The notes under the pieces: model-generated
Told to the model about the DNA's origin: nothing
What the model saw: the letters and a program-made list of their open reading frames with translations, nothing else
The model's database searches: none
In this document: positions 6,377 through 13,164 of the stretch, one piece after another
How the letters are laid out: the number at the start of each line of letters is the position of its first letter
Numbering within the stretch: the first letter of the stretch is position 1
From: Actinomycetes bacterium
GTDB lineage: Bacteria; Actinomycetota; Acidimicrobiia; Acidimicrobiales; RAAP-2
DNA: 13,565 nucleotides
Assembly: GCA_021784205.1 (NCBI GenBank)
Contig: JAJXTB010000077.1
Span: 1-13,565 of the forward strand
Direction of reading: 5' to 3'
Translations under genes and position numbers: made by a program

Positions 6377-7207
6377 GTGAGAGCGACGCTGCCACGAGGA
6401 CTGCTCGGCGCGCTCGCGCTGTGCTTGTTGTCCGGCGTGGCCGGCGCGAGCGTGGCCGCTCACGCGGGTCCTCCGACGAGCCTCGCCCAGGCACACGCGT
6501 CAGCGACGGGCGACGCGACGGCGATCGCCTTCTATCGCGAGGTGGCCGCCGTGACGGGAGCCACCAGTGGTCAGATCGAGCACTTCGGCGCGTCGGCGTC
6601 CCAAGACGCCATCAAACTCCTCGGCAAAGGTGGGTTCAGTCTGCGCGAGGCCGGCCCGGCGTTCGCGGGATTTCATCCCGTCGACGACGTGGTCACCATC
6701 GGCGCGCGACGCGGTCGCATCGCCTTTGTGATCGACGTGATCTCCTGGGCGGGCCAGGGTCCGCGATTCGCGACCTTTAGCGAGATGCTCACGGCCCTTG
6801 GTGAGGTTCGCTTCGCGGGCGTGGCGTCGGCGAGTTCCCTGCCCACCGCGAGTCAGCGTGTCAGCGTGGCGTGCGCGGGGCGCGTCGGGGGCGCGGTGGG
6901 CGCCTTCAGCCACGTGGGCTACGCCGAGGGGTATCTCGTCGGCGGCCACTTCATCTCCATGAAGCGAGCGGGCGCTCACGAGATCGTGACGCTCGCCTTT
7001 CCCTACTCCGCGAGTCAGATCGCCACCGAGACCGACGTCATCTCGCGCGCGAGCCACCTGCCGCTCTCAAGCACGATCGTTGTGGCGTCCTCGCAGAACA
7101 ATGGCGGGTTCGCTGAGCACTGGTCAAACTCGTGGCTCCACCTCCGGATTTACCCACCGCGCACGACGGGACTGTGCGCGAGCGTCGAGGCCGGCCTCAC
7201 CCACTAG
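6377..7207 (+). CDS. Secreted protein, function unknown
   Basis: I do not recognise this 276-residue protein. A Sec signal peptide is clear: MRATLPRG, a hydrophobic core (9-24) and a likely cut after AHA (28-30). The mature part is mixed alpha/beta in composition with two cysteines, C166 and C267, that could form one disulfide. Segments such as IAFVIDVISWAG and EGYLVGGHFISMKRAG look like folded-domain strands rather than low-complexity sequence. No catalytic motif, lipobox or cell-wall anchor is visible. The GTG start is supported by a strong Shine-Dalgarno. The thioesterase gene begins 38 bp after the stop with its own candidate -10 box, so co-transcription is possible but not required. Confidence 0.75.
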   Translation: MRATLPRGLLGALALCLLSGVAGASVAAHAGPPTSLAQAHASATGDATAIAFYREVAAVTGATSGQIEHFGASASQDAIKLLGKGGFSLREAGPAFAGFHPVDDVVTIGARRGRIAFVIDVISWAGQGPRFATFSEMLTALGEVRFAGVASASSLPTASQRVSVACAGRVGGAVGAFSHVGYAEGYLVGGHFISMKRAGAHEIVTLAFPYSASQIATETDVISRASHLPLSSTIVVASSQNNGGFAEHWSNSWLHLRIYPPRTTGLCASVEAGLTH

Positions 7208-7214
7208 CGCCGAC

Positions 7215-7238
7215 TACGATCTCAACGTTCGACGAACG
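7215..7238 (+). promoter_or_regulatory. Candidate promoter and palindrome before thioesterase gene
   Basis: TACGAT (7215-7220) matches the TAnnnT -10 consensus. Just downstream, CGTTCG (7226-7231) and CGAACG (7233-7238) form a perfect 6-1-6 palindrome at the expected transcription start. The start codon GTG at 7246 follows 7 nt later with only a weak GGTGG Shine-Dalgarno. Confidence 0.4.
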
Positions 7239-7245
7239 GTGGTGC

Positions 7246-7707
7246 GTGACGGCCTTTCAGGACTTCTACCCCGAGCACCTGGCTCACTGCTACGGCTGCG
7301 GACGGCTCAACGAGCACGGCTACCACATCGCCACCGAGTGGGACGGTGAGGAGAGCCTCACGCGCTTCACGCCCCAGCCCTTTCACACCGCCGTCGCCGG
7401 CTTCGTCTACGGGGGGCTCCTCGCCTCTCTCATCGACTGTCACTCCACTGGCACCGCCGCGGCGCAGATGTACCGTGGTGAGAGCCGCGCGATGGACACG
7501 CTGCCCGCGTTTCGCTTCGTCACCGCGTCGCTGCAGGTCACCTACGCCAAACCCACGCCGCTGGGACCCGAACTGGCCATCCGCGGCCGAGTGCTCGACG
7601 TCTCGGGGCGAAAAGTCCTCGTCGCCTCGACGCTCTCGTGCGCCTCCCAGGACACCGTGAGCGCCGAGGTGCTGTGCGTGCAGATGCCGGACTCCTTCGG
7701 CCACTAG
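7246..7707 (+). CDS. PaaI-like hotdog-fold acyl-CoA thioesterase
   Basis: This 153-residue protein fits the single hotdog domain of the PaaI/4HBT thioesterase family, which hydrolyses acyl- or aryl-CoA thioesters in the cytoplasm, usually as a dimer or tetramer. The N-terminal HCYGCGRLNEHGYHI (14-28) resembles the CFGCGxxNxxGL opening of this subfamily. The central helix segment H47...GFVYGGLLASLID (52-64) carries the GG pair and D64, the usual catalytic acid, and ASLQVTYAKPTPLG is the matching strand. I chose the GTG at 7246 because family members begin close to this point and the upstream in-frame extension is read from the previous gene's tail. The substrate is unknown. The SSADH gene follows 139 bp downstream with its own leader. 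Confidence 0.85.
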   Translation: MTAFQDFYPEHLAHCYGCGRLNEHGYHIATEWDGEESLTRFTPQPFHTAVAGFVYGGLLASLIDCHSTGTAAAQMYRGESRAMDTLPAFRFVTASLQVTYAKPTPLGPELAIRGRVLDVSGRKVLVASTLSCASQDTVSAEVLCVQMPDSFGH

Positions 7708-7733
7708 TGCTTCGGCGAGCGCTGAAATGATTT

Positions 7734-7756
7734 CGCCCGAAAGTGGTCGTCGGGCG
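7734..7756. terminator. Terminator-like hairpin after thioesterase gene
   Basis: CGCCCGA (7734-7740) and TCGGGCG (7750-7756) form a perfect 7-bp stem with a 9-nt loop, 26 bp after the thioesterase stop. No U-run follows. It fits a G+C-rich terminator separating this gene from the SSADH gene. Confidence 0.45.
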
Positions 7757-7808
7757 GCCCTAGCGAGTAGCGCGCGAGCGCAATTCGGTTAAAGATAGGG
7801 GCCAAGAC

Positions 7809-7840
7809 GCGTCGCGAAGGACTCGCGACGCAAGAAGGGG
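7809..7840 (+). promoter_or_regulatory. Leader hairpin and ribosome binding site of SSADH gene
   Basis: GCGTCGCGA (7809-7817) and TCGCGACGC (7823-7831) form a perfect 9-bp stem with a 5-nt loop, immediately followed by the Shine-Dalgarno AAGGGG (7835-7840), 6 nt from the ATG at 7847. An A/T-rich TTAAAGATA (7789-7797) upstream is a possible, non-consensus -10 region, which would put the hairpin at the mRNA's 5' end. Confidence 0.5.
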
Positions 7841-7846
7841 ACTGTC

Positions 7847-9211
7847 ATGTCGTTCACCGCGATCAACCCGGCCACCGAAGAGGTCATCGCCGACTTCCCG
7901 GCTCACACCCCGGACCAGATCGAGGCCGCCGTGGCGCTCTCGGCGCGCACGTTCGCGTCGTGGCGCCAGACGCCCTACAAGGACCGCGGCGAACTGATGA
8001 TCGCCGCGGCCCAGCTGCTCGAAGACGAGCTTGACGACGCCGCGGCGATGCTGACCGCCGAGATGGGCAAGACCTTCGTTCAGGCCAAGGGCGAGGTCCT
8101 CAAGTGCGCCAAGACGATGCGCTACTACGCCGAGCACGCGGAGTCGCTCCTCGGTGAAGAGATCATCGCCTCGCCGGCCAGCCGCAGCGGCATCCGCTAC
8201 GAACCGCTGGGCACCGTGCTCGCGGTGATGCCGTGGAACTTCGCGCTCTGGCAGGCGGTGCGCTTCGCGGCGCCGGCGATGATGGCCGGCAACGTCGGCA
8301 TTCTGAAGCACGCTCACAACGTCCCCGGATCGGCCACGTACCTCGAGAGCCTCTTCCTGCGCGCCGGTTTCCCCGAGGGCGTCTTCATCAACCTCTTTCT
8401 CGGGCACCAGGCGCTCGCCGATCTCATCGCGGACGACCGCATCGCCGCCGTGACGCTCACGGGCTCGGAGGTCGCCGGCCAGAAGGTTGGGGCCCAGGCC
8501 GGGGCGAACCTGAAGAAGTGCGTGCTCGAGCTGGGCGGCTCAGACGCCTTCATCATCGCGAGCTCGGCCGACATGGACAAGACCATTCCGATGGCGGTCA
8601 TGGGCCGCATCCAGAACAACGGCCAAAGCTGCATCGCGGCCAAGCGCTTCATCGTCGTCAAGTCGCGCGCCGAAGAGTTCATCGAGGGCTTCACCAAGGC
8701 CATGAGTGAGGTCGTCGTCGGCGACCCGATGGACCCCAAGACCGGTCTCGGGCCGCTCGTGAACTCCGAGCAGCGCGAGCTGATCCACGCCCAGGTCCAA
8801 GACGCCGTGGCCAAGGGCGCGGTCGTGCGCACCGGCGGCAAGCTGGTCGAGGGCAAGGGCTACTACTACGAGGCGACCGTTCTGACCAACGTGCCGCGCG
8901 ACTCGCGCGCGGGTTGTGAGGAGATGTTTGGGCCCGTCGCCGTGGTCGAGGTCGTCGAGGACCTCGACGAGGCGATCGCGCTGGCGAATTCGACGCCCTG
9001 GGGACTGGGTGGCTCCATCTGGGCCACCGACCCGAGCGAGATCGAGCGGGCGATCAACGGGGTGGAGTCGGGCATGGTCTTCGCCAACGCCATCGTCGCC
9101 TCGACGCCCGAGCTGCCCTTTGGCGGTATTAAGAAGTCCGGCTACGGCCGCGAGCTCTCGGCGCTGGGCATTCGCGAGTTCACGAACGCCAAGACGTTCT
9201 ACATCGCCTAA
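7847..9211 (+). CDS. gabD1: Succinate-semialdehyde dehydrogenase (NADP+), GabD1-type
   Basis: This 454-residue cytoplasmic aldehyde dehydrogenase oxidises succinate semialdehyde to succinate, linking GABA or 2-oxoglutarate breakdown to the TCA cycle. It is full length and closely resembles mycobacterial GabD1 from memory: INPATEE at the N-terminus, MPWNFALWQAVRFAAPAMMAGNVGILKHA (cofactor-binding region, about 127-155), LTGSEVAGQ, catalytic E228 in LELGGSD, catalytic C262 in NNGQSCIAAKRF, and ELPFGGIKKSGYGRELSALGIREF near the end. These shared stretches separate it from betaine-aldehyde and fatty-aldehyde dehydrogenases, though some relatives act on other short aldehydes. The ATG start has a good Shine-Dalgarno. 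No GABA aminotransferase or 2-oxoglutarate decarboxylase lies nearby, so the source of its substrate is not shown here. Confidence 0.9.
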   Translation: MSFTAINPATEEVIADFPAHTPDQIEAAVALSARTFASWRQTPYKDRGELMIAAAQLLEDELDDAAAMLTAEMGKTFVQAKGEVLKCAKTMRYYAEHAESLLGEEIIASPASRSGIRYEPLGTVLAVMPWNFALWQAVRFAAPAMMAGNVGILKHAHNVPGSATYLESLFLRAGFPEGVFINLFLGHQALADLIADDRIAAVTLTGSEVAGQKVGAQAGANLKKCVLELGGSDAFIIASSADMDKTIPMAVMGRIQNNGQSCIAAKRFIVVKSRAEEFIEGFTKAMSEVVVGDPMDPKTGLGPLVNSEQRELIHAQVQDAVAKGAVVRTGGKLVEGKGYYYEATVLTNVPRDSRAGCEEMFGPVAVVEVVEDLDEAIALANSTPWGLGGSIWATDPSEIERAINGVESGMVFANAIVASTPELPFGGIKKSGYGRELSALGIREFTNAKTFYIA

Positions 9212-9237
9212 GTCAACGGCGACGACCTCGCCGTGAC
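9212..9237. terminator. Terminator-like hairpin after SSADH gene
   Basis: ACGGCGA (9216-9222) and TCGCCGT (9228-9234) form a 7-bp stem with a 5-nt loop right after the TAA. GTC/GAC outside it extends the stem if one A is bulged. No U-run is present. A second imperfect stem centred on GCTCTCAGAGC follows near 9250-9260. Confidence 0.5.
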
Positions 9238-9276
9238 CGGGTCTCGCCGCTCTCAGAGCGCGGCGGAACCGTCGGA

Positions 9277-9282
9277 GACAAT
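9277..9282 (+). promoter_or_regulatory. Weak -10 candidate for leaderless cyclase gene
   Basis: GACAAT sits at -12 to -7 from the ATG at 9289, the same spacing as the clearer leaderless promoters in this window, and keeps the critical A2 and T6 but not T1. A GGAG at 9283-9286 is only 2 nt from the ATG, too close to be a normal Shine-Dalgarno. Confidence 0.35.
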
Positions 9283-9288
9283 GGAGTC

Positions 9289-10236
9289 ATGGCACTCGAA
9301 CAGTTTCGCGCGACCTTTGACGCGCACGTGTACTTCTCCAACGGCGGCGACCTCGAGACGCGAGGCTTTCGCGTCGACGTCGCCGACGAGAGCGCGAGCG
9401 AGTCCGACGTCGGTGAACTCTTCGTGCGTTCGCTCCATCTCTTGATGGTCGAGCGCGTCGAGATCACGAACCTTCACGTGGTGCGCGAAGCGCACCTGGG
9501 CACCCACGGCGGACCCAGTGACGTGCCACCCGAGACGGGCTCGCGACGACTCGTCGAACTGAGTCACGTGATTCGCGCGGGCATGACGACGTACCCGGGC
9601 CTGCCCGCACCCCAGATCGTCTCGCACCTCTCACGCGAGGACTCGCGCGAGCGCTACGCACCGGGTACCGAGTTCACCATTGACGCAATCACCATGGTGG
9701 GCAACACCGGCACCTACCTCGACAGTCCCTTTCACCGCTACGCGAACGGCGCGGACCTGGCGGGACTGCCCCTCGAGGCCTTCGTCGACCTGCCGGCGGT
9801 CGTCGTGCGTACGCAAGGTAGTGCCACGCGTGCCATCGACGCCGCCACCCTCGCCCCCTACGACGTCGCCGGAGCCGCGGTGCTGTTGCACACCGGTGCG
9901 GACGCGCTCTGGGGCTCACCCGCCTACGCGATAGACGCCCCCTTTCTCACGGGCAGTGCCGCGCGTTGGCTCGTCGAGCGAGGTGCTTTCCTCGTGGGCA
10001 TCGACGCTCTCAACATCGACGACACCGAGAGCGGAGGGGAGCGTCCCTCGCACAGCGTCTTGCTCGCGGCCGGCGTGCCCGTCGTCGAGCACCTGACGGG
10101 CCTCGAGCAACTGCCGGCTAGCGGAGCTCGCTTTAGCGCCGCGCCGGCGCGCGTCGAGGGCTTTGGGACGTTCCCCGTGCGCGCGTACGCGTCGGTGCCG
10201 CGTGGACGCGCTGATCGCCGAGACGACCAGGAATAA
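9289..10236 (+). CDS. Cyclase/kynurenine formamidase-like metal hydrolase with extra N-terminal domain
   Basis: Residues about 86-305 form a cyclase-family domain (PF04199; kynurenine formamidase and relatives), hydrolases that use a divalent metal pair: LVELSHVIRAGMTTYPG, then the motif region, then SHSVLLAAGVPVVEHLTGLEQLP. Typical members have HxGTHxDxPxH; here it reads N139-TGT-Y143-L-D145-SPF-H149, so two of the usual His ligands are replaced, while D145, H149, H255 and E267 (12 apart, as in KynB) remain. Before it, residues 1-75 form a separate small domain (ATFDAHVYFSNGGDLETRGF..., ...LLMVERVEITN) that I cannot name, joined by a Gly/Pro linker (76-85). At 315 residues it is about 90 longer than single-domain relatives. 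The substrate is unknown. The last ten residues are Arg/Asp-rich. Confidence 0.75.
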   Translation: MALEQFRATFDAHVYFSNGGDLETRGFRVDVADESASESDVGELFVRSLHLLMVERVEITNLHVVREAHLGTHGGPSDVPPETGSRRLVELSHVIRAGMTTYPGLPAPQIVSHLSREDSRERYAPGTEFTIDAITMVGNTGTYLDSPFHRYANGADLAGLPLEAFVDLPAVVVRTQGSATRAIDAATLAPYDVAGAAVLLHTGADALWGSPAYAIDAPFLTGSAARWLVERGAFLVGIDALNIDDTESGGERPSHSVLLAAGVPVVEHLTGLEQLPASGARFSAAPARVEGFGTFPVRAYASVPRGRADRRDDQE

Positions 10237-10248
10237 TTTCGGGGGACC

Positions 10249-10254
10249 TAGGAT
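10249..10254 (+). promoter_or_regulatory. -10 box of leaderless transcript for secreted repeat protein
   Basis: TAGGAT lies exactly at -12 to -7 from the GTG at 10261, so the mRNA probably starts at the start codon. No Shine-Dalgarno is present. It begins 12 bp after the cyclase stop codon. Confidence 0.6.
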
Positions 10255-10260
10255 CTCGAC

Positions 10261-12384
10261 GTGCTCGGTCGACTTCGCGCTGTTCTCGTGTCTCTGCTCG
10301 TCGTGGCCGCGAGCGTCGTCGCGGCGGGCGCGCCCGCCTCGGCGACCGGCGTCGCGCCGGCGTCAGTGGGCTTTGACGTGAGTTTCCCCCAGTGCGGGTC
10401 GCCGCTGCCCTCTCCGGCGGGCTTTGGGATCGTGGGTGTCAACAACGGCCACCCCTTCTCGGTCAATCCCTGTCTTGTGAGCGAGGTCCAGTGGGCGGGG
10501 ACGACGGTGAGTGCGAGCCCGCAGTTCTACGTCAACACCGACAACCCCGGTCCGTCGAACAACGCCAACTGGCCCCGCTCCCAGAGCGCGCCGCGCGTGT
10601 GCGCCGGGGCGGACTCGATCGCGTGCTCCTTCGACTACGGCTGGAACGCTGGACAGGGCTCGTTCCAAGCGGTCGTCGGTGTCGAGACTCAGTTGGGCGC
10701 CGCCTCGCCGACCGGCGTGGCGCAGTCGTCGCAGTGGTGGCTCGACGTGGAGACTGGCAACCTCTGGGAGTCGTTGCGCAACGCCACCGGACCCACGAGC
10801 GCGCAGTACGCGAATGACGCGGCTGTTCTCCAAGGCGAGCTCGCCTACTTCGCGAGCATCGGCATCACCTCGGTGGGCATCTACTCGACCGCGAGCCAGT
10901 TCGGAGCCATCGCCGGAGCGACGCTCCCGAGGTTCGCGGCGAACAAGCTCTGGGTGCCCGGCTTCGCGACGCTCGCCGCCGCCCAGGCCGCGTGCAACAT
11001 GGCGTCCTTTACCGGTGGGCGCATCGCGATGATCCAGTACCCCTCGCGCGGGCTCGACGGAGACTACGCCTGCGGGCTGGTGACGACGCCGAGCGCCGCG
11101 TCGGTGTCCCTCGCGACGTCGGCCTCCTTCACCGATCAACTCGCCGTCGCCGGGGAGAGCGCCCCGGTGACTTACACCCAGTCCTCGGGCGCCCCGGCCC
11201 TCGTCGTCTCGAGCACCGGGCTGGTCTCCACCGGCTCCGCGCTCGCGCCCGGCGTCTACAGCGCGAGTGGCACGAGTAGCGCGGCGGGTCTGAGCGGCAC
11301 GTACACGTTCACGCTGACCGTCGGACTCCTCTCTCAGAGCTCGCCCACCTCGGCGACCTCGTCGGTGCCCGCGTCGGCGACCTTCTCCTCCCAGGTTGCG
11401 GCCACGGGGGCGAGCGGCCCGATCACCTTCTCCCAGACCAGCGGCGCGCCGGCTCTGCTCGTCTCGCCGAGCGGGCTCGTCACGACCCAGGGGACGCTTC
11501 CTCGTGCCACGTACCACGTGACGGGCACCATGAGTGACGCGAGCGGCGACAGCGGGACCTTCTCTCTGGCCGTGAGTGTCGGCACTCTCACGCAGTCCTC
11601 GCCGATTCGCCTCAGCGTGACTCCGGGCGCGGCGGCCACCCTGTCGAACCAGCTCACCGCGAGTGGGGCGAGCGGCGCCCTGACCTTCACCCAGAGCACC
11701 GGCGCGCCCGCCCTCGTCGTCTCGCCCAGTGGACTCATCACCACGAGCGGCGTGCTCGCGGCGGGCTCCTACGTCGCGCGCGGCGTCGTGGCCGACGCTG
11801 GCGGCGACCAGGGCAACTACTTCTTCAACCTCCTTGTCTCTTCGGTGACCCTCGCCCAGACCTCGCCGACCAGCGCGAGCGTGACGCCGAGCGCGTCGGC
11901 GACGTACTCGAGCCAGATCGCGGTCAAGGGCGCCGCGGGCGCCGTGAGTTTCACCCAGAGCGCGGGTACGCCGAACCTCGTGGTGTCGCCCAGTGGCCTC
12001 GTGACGACGGGTGGCGCACTCGCCTCCGGCGTCTACAGCGCGAGCGGCACGATGGTGGACGGCGCCGGAGATCCGGGATCCTTCACGTTCACCCTGAGTG
12101 TCGCCGTGGTCGCACCTCCGCCACCGCCCGCGCCGGCGGCGACGAGGGTGCTCGGGCACGCGCTCACCGGACACACGGTGACCCTCACCATCCTCGGACA
12201 CGGCTTCGTGGGACGACCCACGGTGGTGGGCCGCGCCGGCACGAGCGCCCTGGTGATCCGCGATACGGGGACCGCACTCACGGTGCGGGTCACGGTGGCG
12301 CCGCACACGCGCCGGGGCGTGTACACCTTCGTCATCGCCCTGGCGACGGGCGCGCTCTGTAGCGTGCGCTACGTCCAGCGCTAG
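10261..12384 (+). CDS. Large secreted protein: GH25-like domain, four tandem repeats, C-terminal beta domain
   Basis: This 707-residue exported protein has a Sec signal peptide (1-28, likely cut after ASA). Residues about 36-270 resemble an actinobacterial glycoside hydrolase/GH25-like TIM-barrel domain: VGFDVSFPQCG at the first strand, IVGVNNG, QFYVNTDNPGP, WWLDVETGN with the DxE pair seen in GH25 muramidases, ITSVGIYST and RIAMIQYPS. Four repeats of about 86-88 residues follow (272-618), each with a GAPALVVSPSGLVTT...GVYSASGT core, Ig/cadherin-like in composition. A proline linker (619-627) leads to a beta-rich domain (628-707), IPT-like in pattern, with one Cys near the end. No LPXTG or membrane anchor is seen. 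A wall-lytic or wall-binding role is inferred; sugar cleavage is not proven, since only part of the catalytic pattern is recognisable. Confidence 0.8.
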   Translation: MLGRLRAVLVSLLVVAASVVAAGAPASATGVAPASVGFDVSFPQCGSPLPSPAGFGIVGVNNGHPFSVNPCLVSEVQWAGTTVSASPQFYVNTDNPGPSNNANWPRSQSAPRVCAGADSIACSFDYGWNAGQGSFQAVVGVETQLGAASPTGVAQSSQWWLDVETGNLWESLRNATGPTSAQYANDAAVLQGELAYFASIGITSVGIYSTASQFGAIAGATLPRFAANKLWVPGFATLAAAQAACNMASFTGGRIAMIQYPSRGLDGDYACGLVTTPSAASVSLATSASFTDQLAVAGESAPVTYTQSSGAPALVVSSTGLVSTGSALAPGVYSASGTSSAAGLSGTYTFTLTVGLLSQSSPTSATSSVPASATFSSQVAATGASGPITFSQTSGAPALLVSPSGLVTTQGTLPRATYHVTGTMSDASGDSGTFSLAVSVGTLTQSSPIRLSVTPGAAATLSNQLTASGASGALTFTQSTGAPALVVSPSGLITTSGVLAAGSYVARGVVADAGGDQGNYFFNLLVSSVTLAQTSPTSASVTPSASATYSSQIAVKGAAGAVSFTQSAGTPNLVVSPSGLVTTGGALASGVYSASGTMVDGAGDPGSFTFTLSVAVVAPPPPPAPAATRVLGHALTGHTVTLTILGHGFVGRPTVVGRAGTSALVIRDTGTALTVRVTVAPHTRRGVYTFVIALATGALCSVRYVQR
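11074..12114 (+). repeat. Four in-frame tandem repeats (~260 bp each)
   Basis: The units start near residues 272, 358, 444 and 532 of the secreted protein. Each has T/SQSSP-like opening residues (weak in the first), a TF/YTQS.GAPALVVS core, SGLVTT, GVYSASGT and a closing FTLSV strand. The copies differ at many positions, so they are an old duplication or a diversified repeat rather than a recent expansion. Confidence 0.8.
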
Positions 12385-12439
12385 CGACCGTCACCTCCCA
12401 CCCGGCGCTGTCGGACCTCACTGGATCCCTTCCTGTCAC

Positions 12440-12470
12440 TTGACATGTGAACAGTAACGATATATCGTTA
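12440..12470 (+). promoter_or_regulatory. padR promoter with 16-bp palindromic operator
   Basis: A consensus -35 TTGACA (12440-12445) and -10 TATCGT (12463-12468) are 17 bp apart. The perfect 16-bp palindrome TAACGATATATCGTTA (12455-12470) covers the -10 box. A repressor bound there would block the promoter. PadR proteins often repress their own genes, so autoregulation is the natural reading. This is the only clear -35/-10 pair in the window. Confidence 0.75.
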
Positions 12471-12502
12471 TAGAACGTAAAGGGGTCACACGGTGATCCC
12501 GC

Positions 12503-12509
12503 GAAGGAG
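12503..12509 (+). promoter_or_regulatory. Ribosome binding site deciding the padR start
   Basis: GAAGGAG lies 4 nt before the ATG at 12514. This favours that ATG over the in-frame GTG at 12493, which has no such site. Confidence 0.65.
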
Positions 12510-12513
12510 TGAG

Positions 12514-13128
12514 ATGTTCAACACACACGACATGAATGCCGATCGAGGTCGCCCCGGTCCCCAGCGCTCGCTGGGACGGCGCCGGCGCGGTGGACCGGGC
12601 CACGGCCACAGCCACGACCACATGGGACCGGGTCGCCGGCGCGGTCCGGGACGGCGCGACGGGCGGCGTGCGCGCGGCGACGTGCGCGCCGCGGTGCTGG
12701 TCCTGCTCGAAGAGCAGCCGCGCAACGGCTACCAGATCATCCAGGAGCTGACGGAGCGATCGAACGAAGCCTGGCGCCCCAGTCCCGGATCGATCTACCC
12801 GATACTTCAACAACTCGAGGACGAGGGTCTCATCGAAGCGAGCGCCACCGGCAGCGGACGCGCCTACGCGCTCAGCGACGCGGGACGCCGTTTCGTCGAG
12901 GACGAACGCGAGCAACTGGGTCGGCCCTGGGAGAACGCGGGCCAGGGCGCCGAGCCCGCGCGCGAGCTGATGGTGGCGGGGCGCGAAGTCGTGATGGCCG
13001 CGCGCCAGGTCGTCGTGGTCGGCTCTTCGTCCCAGCTCGCCCGAGCCACTGCGATCCTCGCCGAGGCGCGACGGGCGCTCTACAGCTTGTTGGCCGAGGG
13101 GGACGCGGGTCCGCGAGATGACTCCTAG
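12514..13128 (+). CDS. PadR-family transcriptional regulator
   Basis: This 204-residue protein is a winged-helix repressor of the PadR family, which usually controls its own gene and a nearby efflux or stress gene in response to a small molecule. Residues 1-53 form a Gly/Arg/His-rich tail with an HGHSHDH cluster (about 30-36), which could bind metal or contact DNA. RRARGDVRAAVLVLLEEQPRNGYQIIQEL starts the DNA-binding domain, and SPGSIYPILQQLEDEGLIEA followed by RAYALSDAGRRFVE is the diagnostic PadR recognition helix and wing. The C-terminal ~80 residues should form the dimerisation helices. The start follows a strong Shine-Dalgarno, and a 16-bp palindrome overlaps the promoter. The only gene after it in the window encodes a secreted protein with its own promoter, so the target besides itself is not shown. 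Confidence 0.92.
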   Translation: MFNTHDMNADRGRPGPQRSLGRRRRGGPGHGHSHDHMGPGRRRGPGRRDGRRARGDVRAAVLVLLEEQPRNGYQIIQELTERSNEAWRPSPGSIYPILQQLEDEGLIEASATGSGRAYALSDAGRRFVEDEREQLGRPWENAGQGAEPARELMVAGREVVMAARQVVVVGSSSQLARATAILAEARRALYSLLAEGDAGPRDDS

Positions 13129-13152
13129 TCCGTAACCCGCCCCGCGCGGCGC

Positions 13153-13158
13153 TAGCGT
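13153..13158 (+). promoter_or_regulatory. -10 box of leaderless transcript for secreted protein
   Basis: TAGCGT lies exactly at -12 to -7 from the GTG at 13165, with no Shine-Dalgarno between. It matches the TAnnnT -10 pattern seen before the Rieske, arsR and secreted repeat-protein genes. Confidence 0.55.
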
Positions 13159-13164
13159 CCGAGC

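Noticed and set aside
7132..7245. Extension of the thioesterase frame back into the preceding gene
   Set aside because: The added residues overlap the conserved frame of the upstream secreted protein and have shadow-type composition.
11074..12114. The tandem repeat region considered as a CRISPR-like or mobile repeat array
   Set aside because: Unit length is a multiple of three, units are in frame and diverged at codon level, with no spacers: this is a protein domain repeat.
10363..12306. A 647-codon open frame on the minus strand opposite the secreted repeat protein
   Set aside because: It is His/Arg/Gly-rich nonsense composition mirroring the third-position G/C bias of the plus-strand gene; the plus frame has a signal peptide, domain motifs and a leaderless promoter.
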